Assembly (NCBI GenBank): GCA_900110395.1
Contig: FODP01000007.1
Span: forward strand, 310,001 to 374,000
DNA from: Rhodospirillales bacterium URHD0017
Lineage (GTDB): Bacteria > Pseudomonadota > Alphaproteobacteria > Reyranellales > Reyranellaceae
Direction of reading: 5' to 3'
Length of the DNA stretch: 64,000 bases
Shown: positions 10,645 through 18,900 of the stretch, piece by piece
Layout of the letters: each line of letters starts with the position of its first letter
Numbering within the stretch: the first letter of the stretch is position 1
The notes under the pieces: model-generated
Told to the model about the DNA's origin: nothing
The model's input: only the letters and a program-made list of their open reading frames with translations
The model's database searches: none
Made by a program: the position numbers and the translations under genes

Positions 10645-11418
10645 TCAACCTGAGACCATTGGCTCCAGCTTGTTGCAACCGATCACCGGCCCATGGTCGG
10701 CGCGCTGCACGAGCACCGCCGCGCCGAGGCCGGGTTGCAGGCCGGCGTCGTCGACGGTCCAGCTGGCGGCCGCGCCGTCCCAGCGGGCGAGCGTCTGCAG
10801 ACGGCGCACGATGTTGAAGTTCTCCAGCATGCGGCCCTGGTTCTCGCCGCTCGCCACCGGCGTCGAATGGCGACGGTCGTAGATCGCAAGCGTCACGTCC
10901 GCGGGCTGGCCCTCGAGCGGGAAGGCCGCCAGCTTCACGGTCAGCGCACCGTCCTGGGTGCGCGACAGTTCCGGTGTGGCGCGCCGGGACGCGCGACGCT
11001 GCGCGTCAGCCAGCAACCGCTCGATGCCGGCGGGCTCGCGGCCGGTGTCGTGGCCGATGCCTTCGACCACCATCTCCGGCGTGTAGACATAGCGCTGCTT
11101 CAAGACGCGCGCGTAATTGCGCTGGCGCTGGGTGGTGGCGCGCGTGGCGAAGGCGTCCTTCCAGCCGATGTAGTCCCAGTAGTCGACATGGAACGACAGC
11201 GCGACGATGTCGGGGCGCTTGGCCAGCAGGCCGAGATAGGCATCGGCCGGCGGGCAGGAGCTGCAGCCCTGCGAGGTGAAGAGCTCGATCGCCCACGGCC
11301 CTTCGATTGGCGCCAGCGTCTTGGCCGGCACGGCGCGCGCGGCTGTAACCGCAACGCCCGCCGCCGCGGCGCCGCCGATCAGCAAGGACCGCCGTCCAGG
11401 ACCCGAAAGTTTCCCCAT
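10645..11418 (-). CDS. DUF1223 thioredoxin-fold protein, exported
   Basis: This belongs to the DUF1223 family of predicted periplasmic thioredoxin-like proteins of unknown function. The family block IELFTSQGCSSCPPADAYL with its CSSC dithiol follows the leader. Further conserved blocks are FHVDYWDYIGWKDAFA and RYVYTPEMVVEG. The N-terminus GRRSLLIGGAAAAGVAVTAARA looks like a twin-arginine or Sec signal. The ATG at 11418 is chosen because residues before it break the signal peptide. It is divergent from the metal importer genes. Confidence 0.87.
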   Translation of the reverse strand: MGKLSGPGRRSLLIGGAAAAGVAVTAARAVPAKTLAPIEGPWAIELFTSQGCSSCPPADAYLGLLAKRPDIVALSFHVDYWDYIGWKDAFATRATTQRQRNYARVLKQRYVYTPEMVVEGIGHDTGREPAGIERLLADAQRRASRRATPELSRTQDGALTVKLAAFPLEGQPADVTLAIYDRRHSTPVASGENQGRMLENFNIVRRLQTLARWDGAAASWTVDDAGLQPGLGAAVLVQRADHGPVIGCNKLEPMVSG

Positions 11419-11510
11419 GACGCAAAGATGCGCGCACGAGGCCCGTTCTGCCAATCAACAAACGGTTAGTCGGCGATCCCGCGAGATCGCACGCGCTGGA
11501 CTCTCTTTAG

Positions 11511-11523
11511 GTAATATTATAAC
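11511..11523. promoter_or_regulatory. Zur-like operator upstream of the metal importer
   Basis: GTAATATTATAAC is a near-palindrome in otherwise GC-rich DNA and closely resembles the AT-rich core of alphaproteobacterial Zur/Mur boxes (such as GTTATAATATAAC). It lies 11 bp upstream of the first ATG of the importer genes and about 95 bp from the divergent DUF1223 start. Zinc- or manganese-responsive repression is inferred. Confidence 0.6.
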
Positions 11524-11533
11524 AATTCCCATC

Positions 11534-11650
11534 ATGCATGAGCCCGTCTCGCCCGGTACCGCGTTGCTCGCCATGAGCGCGCCCGCTCGCATTGCGGCTG
11601 CGCTTGGCGTATCGGCCTTGCTGTGGCTCGCCGCCTGGTGGGCGCTGTGA
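11534..11650 (+). CDS. 38-residue single-pass membrane peptide upstream of the metal ABC importer
   Basis: The short ORF reads MHEPVSPGTALLAMSAPARI and ends in a hydrophobic helix with the Trp-rich end LLWLAAWWAL. Its stop overlaps the GTG start of the ATPase gene (GTGA), which implies translational coupling. No clear Shine-Dalgarno site precedes it, because the Zur-like palindrome occupies that position. It could be a real small protein or only a leader for coupling. I do not recognise a family. Confidence 0.45.
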   Translation: MHEPVSPGTALLAMSAPARIAAALGVSALLWLAAWWAL

Positions 11651-12390
11651 ACGCGGCTTTGCGCCTGGTGAACCTGACGGTGAGCTACGACCGTCATCCG
11701 GCGGTGCATCACGTGTCGGCGGAAATTCCGGCAGCCGAGATGACGGCGATCGTCGGCCCCAACGGCGCCGGCAAGAGCACGCTGTTGAAGGCCCTGCTCG
11801 GCCTTGCGCCGCACATCGAAGGGCGCATCGAAACGACGGCCAAGCGCATCGCCTATCTGCCGCAGCAGGCGGAGATCGACCGCTCCTTTCCGATCTCGGT
11901 GTTCGACACCGTGCTGCTCGGCCGCTGGTCGCGCTTCGGCGGTTTTGGCGCGGCCAAGCACGTCGACATCCACGATGCCCAGCATGCCATCGAATCCGTT
12001 GGCTTGTCGGGCTTCGAGCGCCGGCCGATCGACACGCTGTCGGTCGGCCAGTTCCAGCGGGTGCTGTTCGCCCGCCTTCTTCTGCAGGACGCGGATCTGG
12101 TGCTGTTGGACGAGCCGTTTGCCGCCATCGATTCCAAGACCGTCAACGACCTGATGGCCGTGATCCAGCGCTGGCGCGCCGAGCAGCGCACGGTGATCGC
12201 CGTCCTGCACGATCTCGACCAGGTGCGCCGCGATTTCCCCAACGCGCTCCTGATGGCGCGCGAGCTGGTCGATGCCGGCCCGACCGCGCGCGTGCTGTCG
12301 GCCGAGAATCTGCTGCGCGCCCGCGCCATGGCCGAGGCCTGGGACGAGCACGCCGATGCCTGCGACGTGCCGATGAAGTTGACGGCGTGA
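11647..12390 (+). CDS. Metal (zinc/manganese) ABC transporter ATP-binding protein
   Basis: This is the ATPase of a ZnuC/MntB-type importer. The sequence shows Walker A GPNGAGKST, a Q-loop in YLPQQAEIDRSFPISV, a variant signature LSVGQFQRV, Walker B LVLLDEPF and the H-loop in VLHDLDQV. The RSFPISV block after the Q-loop is typical of the zinc/manganese family. The GTG start at 11647 overlaps the preceding small ORF, giving 247 residues. The permease follows 19 bp downstream. No substrate-binding protein gene lies nearby, so a ZnuA must be encoded elsewhere. Confidence 0.9.
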   Translation: MNAALRLVNLTVSYDRHPAVHHVSAEIPAAEMTAIVGPNGAGKSTLLKALLGLAPHIEGRIETTAKRIAYLPQQAEIDRSFPISVFDTVLLGRWSRFGGFGAAKHVDIHDAQHAIESVGLSGFERRPIDTLSVGQFQRVLFARLLLQDADLVLLDEPFAAIDSKTVNDLMAVIQRWRAEQRTVIAVLHDLDQVRRDFPNALLMARELVDAGPTARVLSAENLLRARAMAEAWDEHADACDVPMKLTA

Positions 12391-12409
12391 TCGACGAACA
12401 AACGCCGTC

Positions 12410-13288
12410 ATGGCCGTAATGCTCTACGAATACCTGATCGCGCCGTTCGCGGATTTCGGCTTCATGCGCCGCGCCCTCGTGGCGAGCCTGGCGTTGTCGG
12501 TCGGTGGATCGGCGATCGGCGTGTTCCTGATCCTGCGCCGCATGAGCCTGATGGGCGATGCGCTTGCCCATTCCCTGCTGCCCGGCGCGGCGCTTGGCTT
12601 CCTGCTGGGTGGCCTGTCGTTGCCGGCCATGAGCCTCGGTGGCTTTCTGGCGGGCGTCGCCACCGCCCTGATTTCCGGCGTGATCGCGCGCTTCTCCAGC
12701 ATGCGCGAGGATGCGAGCTTCGCCGCGGCTTATCTCACCGCCATGGCGCTCGGCGTGCTGATCGTCTCATTGCGCGGCTCGGCGGTCGACCTGATGAACA
12801 TCCTGTTTGGCGCCATCCTCGCCGTCGACGAGGCCGCGCTGGTGCTGGTCGTGTCGACGGCGACGCTCACGCTGGTCGGCCTCGCCGCGATCTACCGGCC
12901 GCTGGTCGTCGAATGTTTCAACCCGGGCTTCCTCGCCGCCATGGGCATCCGCGGCTCGGTCTATCACTACCTGTTCCTGTCGCTGGCCGTGCTGAACATG
13001 GTGGCCGGCTTCCAGGCGCTCGGCACGCTGATGGCGCTCGGTCTGATCCTGCTGCCGGCCGTCGCCGCCTCGTTCTGGGCGCGCGAGGTGTGGTCGATGA
13101 CTTTGGTCGCGGCCCCCATGGCCTTCGCCTCGGCACTTATCGGCCTGCTGGTGTCCTTCCACGCCGGCCTGCCGTCCGGACCGGTGATCGTGCTGTTCGC
13201 CAGCCTGTTCTTCCTGGGCTCGCTGCTGCTCGGGTCACGAGCCTCCGTACGCGCCCGCCTCTCGCATCCGGTGCACCTTCGCGGCTAA
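12410..13288 (+). CDS. Metal (zinc/manganese) ABC transporter permease
   Basis: This is the ZnuB/ABC-3 family inner-membrane permease, 292 residues with about eight or nine hydrophobic segments. Family blocks include LRRMSLMGDALAHSLLPGAA near residue 45 and GFQALGTLMALGLILLPAVAA near 200. It forms the importer core with the upstream ATPase. A second in-frame ATG at 12419 could also be the start. Confidence 0.92.
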   Translation: MAVMLYEYLIAPFADFGFMRRALVASLALSVGGSAIGVFLILRRMSLMGDALAHSLLPGAALGFLLGGLSLPAMSLGGFLAGVATALISGVIARFSSMREDASFAAAYLTAMALGVLIVSLRGSAVDLMNILFGAILAVDEAALVLVVSTATLTLVGLAAIYRPLVVECFNPGFLAAMGIRGSVYHYLFLSLAVLNMVAGFQALGTLMALGLILLPAVAASFWAREVWSMTLVAAPMAFASALIGLLVSFHAGLPSGPVIVLFASLFFLGSLLLGSRASVRARLSHPVHLRG

Positions 13289-13360
13289 CCTCCTTCGCTC
13301 CTGCGGAGCTTCGGAGGTCGAGGGCCTGCCCTCCGTAGCTGCGGAGCAGCGAAGGAGGGT
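13288..13360. repeat. Palindromic intergenic element
   Basis: Two arms of about 30 bases, both beginning or ending with CCTCCTTCGCT and its complement, are separated by a short spacer. Each arm also contains a smaller hairpin around TGCGGAG. The element fills the gap between the permease and the epoxide hydrolase and could also act as a terminator. Confidence 0.7.
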
Positions 13361-13371
13361 AAGCTGCCGCA

Positions 13372-14352
13372 ATGGCAGACACTCCTTCGCCGGTTCCCGG
13401 CGTCACGCTTAAGAACACCAAGGCCAACACCATCGACATGCGCTACGCCGAGATCGGCAGCGGTCCACTGGTGCTGTTCTGTCACGGCTGGCCGGAGAGC
13501 TGGTATTCGTGGCGTCATCAGCTGACGGGCGTCAGCGCCGCGGGCTTCCGCTGCGTGGCGCCCGACATGCGCGGCTATGGCGGCACGCAGGCGCCCGAGC
13601 CGATCGACCAGTACACGCTCTATCACCTGGTCGGCGACATGGCTGAGCTGGTCAAGGCGCTGGGCGAGACCCGCGCCGTCATCGTCGGCCACGACTGGGG
13701 CGCGCCGGTCGCCTGGCACGCCGCCCTGTGGCGACCTGATCTCTTTCCCGCCGTCTGCGCCATGAGCGTGCCCTACGCGCCGCCGGGCTATGTCGACGTG
13801 CTGAGCGCGCTGGAGAAGCTCGGCATCAACGACTTCTACCTGCAATACTTCCAGAAGCCCGGCGTGCCCGAGGCCGAGCTGCAGAAGGACATCAGGGGCG
13901 CGCTGCGCCGCATCTATTTCACGGCCGGCGGCGAGTTCGACGAGAAGGGCAAGGGCTTTGCGCGCCTGGGCGGCGGCGGGCTGCTCGACAATACCGTCGA
14001 TCCGCCGACCCTGCCGGGGTGGCTCGGCGCCGCCGACCTCGACTACTACGCCCAGGAATTCTCCCGCACCGGCTTTCGCGGCGGCCTGAACTGGTACCGC
14101 AACCTCAAGCGCAACTGGGAGCTCGGCGGCCCATGGCGCGGCCAGCCGATCCGCCAGCCCTCATTGTTCATCGCCGGCAGCCGCGACGGCGTGTTGCGCT
14201 TCCCGGCGGCCCAGGCCCAGCTCGACGCCTTCCCCAAGACCCTGCCTGGCCTCAGCGGCAGCCATATCCTCGACGGCGCCGGCCATTGGGTGCAGCAGGA
14301 ACGGCCGGCCGAGGTCAACAAACTGTTGATCGACTTCCTGAAGGGCCTGTGA
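13372..14352 (+). CDS. Epoxide hydrolase-type alpha/beta hydrolase
   Basis: The protein (326 residues) has the soluble epoxide hydrolase layout. The oxyanion motif HGWPESWYSWRHQ is at 39-51 and the nucleophile Asp108 sits in VGHDWGAPVAW. A cap domain spans about 140-230 and includes the Tyr-rich block LDYYAQEFSRTGFRGGLNWY. The charge-relay acid is in AGSRDGVL and the His in GAGHWVQQERP. The cap tyrosines and the aspartate nucleophile argue for epoxide hydrolase over haloalkane dehalogenase. The substrate is unknown. Confidence 0.88.
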   Translation: MADTPSPVPGVTLKNTKANTIDMRYAEIGSGPLVLFCHGWPESWYSWRHQLTGVSAAGFRCVAPDMRGYGGTQAPEPIDQYTLYHLVGDMAELVKALGETRAVIVGHDWGAPVAWHAALWRPDLFPAVCAMSVPYAPPGYVDVLSALEKLGINDFYLQYFQKPGVPEAELQKDIRGALRRIYFTAGGEFDEKGKGFARLGGGGLLDNTVDPPTLPGWLGAADLDYYAQEFSRTGFRGGLNWYRNLKRNWELGGPWRGQPIRQPSLFIAGSRDGVLRFPAAQAQLDAFPKTLPGLSGSHILDGAGHWVQQERPAEVNKLLIDFLKGL

Positions 14353-14377
14353 TCCACTTGAGGTGTTGGAGGCGCCG

Positions 14378-14500
14378 ATGATCCGTCTTCTCAGCTTGGC
14401 ACTCGCCGCTCTGCTTGCCGTTGCCGCGCCGTCCTGGGCGCAATGCGACGACGGCCCGCCACCACCTCCACCGCCGCAGGGCGATCAGCCCACGACCTGA
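14378..14500 (+). CDS. Small secreted Pro-rich peptide (40 residues)
   Basis: A short ORF with a good TTGGAGG site encodes a typical Sec signal (LLSLALAALLAVAAPSWAQ). It is followed by a tiny mature part, CDDGPPPPPPPQGDQPTT, with seven consecutive prolines. It lies 25 bp after the hydrolase and just before a lipoprotein gene on the same strand. Function is unknown. It could be a real secreted peptide or a decayed gene start. Confidence 0.5.
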   Translation: MIRLLSLALAALLAVAAPSWAQCDDGPPPPPPPQGDQPTT

Positions 14501-14501
14501 C

Positions 14502-15038
14502 ATGCCGCTTGCATCCCGCCGCCGGCTATTGGCGGCGCTTCCGTTCGCCTGCCTCGGCGCCTGCGCGCCGCCCGCGAGCTATTCGGCCATGGTTGCCGGC
14601 ATACCGCCGGGCTTTGGGCCAGCGCCGGTCTATCGCAATGCCATCACCGTCGGATCGGTTACGCTCGGCCGCGATGTCGGCACGCCATGGAGGTTGGCGG
14701 TGGGGCCCGATCAGGTCCAGCAGGCGTTGCTGCAGACGTTGGCCAACGCCGGGTTGGGTCAGCCCACCAACGGCCGCTTCCGCCTCGACGGCCTGCTGCT
14801 GACGCTCAGCCGGCCCTATGCCGGCTTCGCCATGACAGTGACGGCGGAGATCGCCTGGCGCGTGACCAACACCGCCAACGGAGCTGTTGTTTACGACAGG
14901 ACATTGCAGGGCCTGGGTACGGCGACGCTGGATGACGCGATCGACAACAACAATCGCCTGCGCATCGCCGATCAGCGCGCCGTGCGTGCTAACCTGCAGC
15001 AGCTCGTGCAGGACCTCTACGCCCTACCGTCTCGGTGA
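14502..15038 (+). CDS. Lipoprotein, paralogue of the next gene
   Basis: This 178-residue protein begins with a basic leader and lipobox LGAC, giving a lipid-anchored periplasmic product. The mature part has a conserved pattern: PAPVYRNAITVGSVTLG, LQTLANAGLGQPTNGRFRLDG, a beta-rich core and a C-terminal helix ending LQQLVQDLYALPSR. The neighbouring gene has the same pattern, so this is a tandem duplication. The layout resembles small lipoproteins with one conserved beta-sheet domain. No family can be named with confidence. Confidence 0.8.
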   Translation: MPLASRRRLLAALPFACLGACAPPASYSAMVAGIPPGFGPAPVYRNAITVGSVTLGRDVGTPWRLAVGPDQVQQALLQTLANAGLGQPTNGRFRLDGLLLTLSRPYAGFAMTVTAEIAWRVTNTANGAVVYDRTLQGLGTATLDDAIDNNNRLRIADQRAVRANLQQLVQDLYALPSR

Positions 15039-15587
15039 ACATGATCGGTCTTCTTCGTCCCTTGAGTGTTGTGGCGACGGTCGCGCTGCTGTCGCTCGCC
15101 GGCTGCGCCACCTACAAGCCCATAAGCCTCGAGACCGTTCCCGACCTGAGCGGCATCGATACGGCGAGGGGGCCGGCGCCGGCCTATCGCGACGCCATCA
15201 CCGCCGCGCCCGTCAGTGGCGGCAAGGACGGCTCGATCTTCTCGATTCCGCACCCCAGCAACGCGGAGTTTCAGAAATCGCTGGAGCGCACCCTCGCCAA
15301 CGCGAAGCTGGCGAGCCCGGGCAATGCGCTTCCGGCTTGAAGCGACGCTGAAGCTCGACCAGCCGCTCTTCTCGATGAACACGACCGTGACCGCTTCCAT
15401 CGCCTATCGGCTCACCGAAGTCTCGACAGGCGCCGTGGTTTACGACCAGACACTGGTGACGCAAGGCACGGTGAGCTACTTCGACATGAATGACGGTCCC
15501 GACCGCATGAAGTATGCCAACTGGCGGGCCGTGTCCGCCGACCTGCGGCAGCTCGTCCAGGCGCTCTACGCCCTGCCCGACCGCTGA
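15035..15587 (+). pseudogene. Second lipoprotein paralogue, frameshifted
   Basis: The GTG start overlaps the stop of the previous gene (GTGA), with an ATG six bases further on. The first frame gives a lipoprotein leader with lipobox LAGC and PAPAYRDAITAAPVSGG, and it stops at 15340. The remaining homology continues in another frame as FRLEATLKLDQPLFSMNT and ends QLVQALYALPDR at 15587. The intact paralogue places the break at about 15323-15332. A missing CG pair in a GC-alternating run would restore the frame. It could be a true pseudogene or a sequence error. Confidence 0.75.
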
Positions 15588-15987
15588 CTACTTCTTCTCG
15601 TCGAACTTCAGCGCTGCCCCGTTCATGCAATAGCGTTGGCCGGTGGGCTTGGGCCCATCGGGGAAGACGTGGCCGAGATGGCCGCCGCACTTGGCGCAGT
15701 GCACTTCGGTGCGGGTCATGAAATGGCTGGTGTCGGTCGAGCTGCCGACGGCATCGGCGATCGGCGCCAGAACGAGGGCCAGCCGAGCCGCTTTCGTACT
15801 TGGTGCCCGAATCGAACAAGGGCTCACCGCAACCGGCGCAGCGAAAGGTGCCGGTGCGCTTTTCATTGTTGAGCGGACTGGTGAAAGGCCGCTCGGTGCC
15901 GTGGTCGCGCAGCACGTGATGCTGCAGCGGATCGAGTTCCTTCTTCCATTCGGCGTCGCTCTTCTTCACGGAATAATCAGCAGCCAT
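15588..15987 (-). pseudogene. msrB: Peptide-methionine (R)-S-oxide reductase MsrB, frameshifted
   Basis: MsrB repairs methionine-R-sulfoxide. The N-terminal frame gives [20 protein letters not shown] with the first zinc CxxC. The C-terminal frame gives [20 protein letters not shown] with the second CxxC, and [11 protein letters not shown] with the catalytic Cys. The expected GWPSFWAPI bridge is obtained only if two single G residues are restored, near 15784 and 15767. Both losses lie in short G runs, which favours a sequence error, but decay is possible. The start has a strong AGGAGGA site and follows the glutamate dehydrogenase gene by 8 bp. Confidence 0.85.
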
Positions 15988-15995
15988 GGGTCCTC

Positions 15996-18900
15996 CTAGA
16001 CGAGTGTGCGCAGCTCGGCCGTGGCGACCGAGAGCATGGCGAGATCGAGCATGCCGGCGGCGGCCAGATCCTCCTTCACGAGCCGGTCGACGCGATCAAG
16101 CGCGAGCTTGCGCGGTTCGCTCCAGCGCGTGATCGCGGCGTCGGAATTGTCGGCAGCCTGGGGACCGGCCGCGCTCAGCGCCGAGGTCAGAAGATCGGCA
16201 TGCAGGGTGACAAGCTCGTCCTGCACCGCGAGCGCCGCCTGTGCCGGCCACTGGCCTTCGCGCGGCAGCTTGTGCGCCGCGATCGCCAGCCGCGCCAGCG
16301 ACAGCCGCTCGCCCAGCCGGAAGTAGAGCCGGGCAGCCGCCTCGATGCTCACGCTGTTGGCGCGCGCCGCCAGCATGAGGTCGCCCGCCGCCGCCAAAGT
16401 CTCGAGAGCAGCTGCGCGGCGCGCGACACCTGTCGGTGCGCCCATCGCCTCGAAAGCCGCCGCGCGCTCGGCGAGCGCCGCGCTCTCGGCCTCGCCCATG
16501 AGATCGGTCGGCAGGTCGCCAAGCGCTGCCACGGAGGCGGCGAGTTGCTCGGTCGAGGCCAAGGCATCGATCGGCTGCGGCAGGCGGCGTAGCGCCCACT
16601 GCACGGTGCGCGTCAAGAAGCGCTGCGAGGCGACCAGCATGCGGATCTGCGCCTCGGCCTTGAGGGCGGGATCGAGGGCTTCGATGTCACCCCACAGGTC
16701 GCGCAGCTTCCAGGCATCGCGCACCACGGCGAAGGCGCGGGCGATGGCCGCGGCCGGCGCGCCGGTGCGGCCGGCCATGTTGCGCACGAAGGTCGGCCCG
16801 CAGCGGTTGACCAGGGAGTTCACGACCTGCAGCGCCGTGATCTCGCGGCGCAGACGATGGGCGCGGATCGAGGGCTCGTACTTCTGGCTGAGCGCCGTCG
16901 GGAAGTAGCGCAGAAGCTCGCCCTCGAGCAGCGGGTCGTCGGGCAGGTCGGAGTCGAGGATCTCGTCGTTGAGATCGATCTTGGCGTAGGACAACAGCGT
17001 GCAGAGCTCGGGCCGCGTCAGGTACTGCCGGTTCAGGCCGCGTGTGCGCATGGCGGCCGAATCGGGCAGGAACTCCACGGCGCGATCGAGCCGGCCGTTA
17101 CGCTCCAGCGCGCGCATGAAGCGTTCCAGACGGTCATGCTCCTCGCCCGCCTGCTCCGCGGCGACGCTGATCGCCTGGCTCTGCTGGTAGTTGTGGCGCA
17201 GCACCAGGCTCGCCACCTCGTCGGTCATGGAGAACAGCAGCGCGTTGCGGTCCTCGCGCCGGAGCATGCCGCGCGTAATCGCCTCGCCGGTGACGATCTT
17301 GATGTTGACCTCGTGGTCGGAGGTATCGACGCCGGCCGAGTTGTCGAGCGCGTCGGTGTTGATCTTGCGGCCGGCCAGCGCCGCCTCGACGCGGCCGCGC
17401 TGGGTGAAGCCGAGATTGGCGCCTTCGCCGATCACGCGCGCCCGTATCTGGTCGCCGTTGAGGCGCAATGCGTCGCTCGCACGATCGCCGGCGTCGGCGT
17501 GGCTTTCGCTCGAAGCCTTCACGTAGGTGCCGATGCCGCCGAAATAGAGCAGGTCGACCGGCGCCGCCAGGATCGCCCGCATCAAATCTATCGGCGTCAT
17601 GGTCGGCGCCTCGATGCCCAGCACGGCGCGCGCCTCGGCCGACAGCGCGATCGACTTGGCGGCGCGGTCGTAGATGCCGCCGCCCGCCGACAACAGCGAC
17701 TTGTCGTAGTCCATCCACGACGAGCGCGGCAGGTCGAACAGTCGCATGCGTTCCTCCCAGCTGGTCGCCGGATTGGGCGCGGGATCGATGAAGATGTGGC
17801 GATGGTCGAAGGCTGCGACCAGCTTGATGTGCCGGGACAGCAGCATGCCGTTGCCGAACACGTCGCCCGACATGTCGCCGACGCCGGTCACGGTGAAGGG
17901 CGTGGTCTGGATGTCCTGGCCGAGCTCGCGGAAGTGGCGCTTCACCGATTCCCAGGCGCCGCGGGCGGTGATGCCCATCTTCTTGTGGTCGTAGCCGGCC
18001 GAGCCGCCCGAGGCGAAGGCGTCGTCGAGCCAGAAGCCGTATTCCTGGGCCAGCGCATTGGCGATGTCGGAGAAGGTGGCGGTGCCCTTGTCGGCCGCGA
18101 CCACGAGATAGGGATCGTCGGGATCGTGGCGCACCACGTCGGCCGGCGGCGCGATGCCGCCACCGGCATAGTTGTCGGTGATGTCCAGAAGGCCGCGGAT
18201 CAGCGTCTGGTAGCAGGCGATGCCCTCGGCCTGGACCTGCTCGCGCGTGCCGCCAGCCGGTGGGCGCTTGACGTAGAAGCCGCCCTTGGAGCCGACCGGC
18301 ACGATCACGGCGTTCTTCACCATCTGGGTCTTCATCAGCCCGAGGATTTCGGTCCGAAAATCCTCGCGCCGGTCGGACCAGCGGATGCCGCCGCGCGCCA
18401 CGCGGCCGCCGCGGAGATGAATGCCTTCCATGCGCGGGCTGTAGACGAAGATCTCGACCAGCGGCCGCGGCGCCGGCAGCTCGTCGATGGCGCGGCTGTC
18501 GATCTTGATCGAGATCCAGTCCTTGCCGGCCTGCCAGTAGTTGGTCCGCAAGGTGCAGCGCACGGCATTGAGGAAGCGCCGCAGGATGCGGTCCTCGTCG
18601 AGGGTCGCCACGCCTTCGAGGGCGCTCGTGATCCCGGCTTCGATGGGATCGAGCTTCTGCCGGCGGGCGTCGGACGCCGCCTCGCCCAGCGCCGGATCGA
18701 AGCGCGCCAGGAAGAGGTCGATCGCCAGCCGCGCGATCGCGGGATACGACGACAGCACGCGCTCCATGTAGTCCTGGCTGAAGGCGATGCCGGTCTGCCG
18801 CAGGTACTTGGCATAGGTGCGCAGGATCGCGACCTCGCGCCACGCCAGTCCGGCGCCCAGCACCAGCCGGTTGAGCCCGTCGCTCTCCAGCGCCCGCGCC

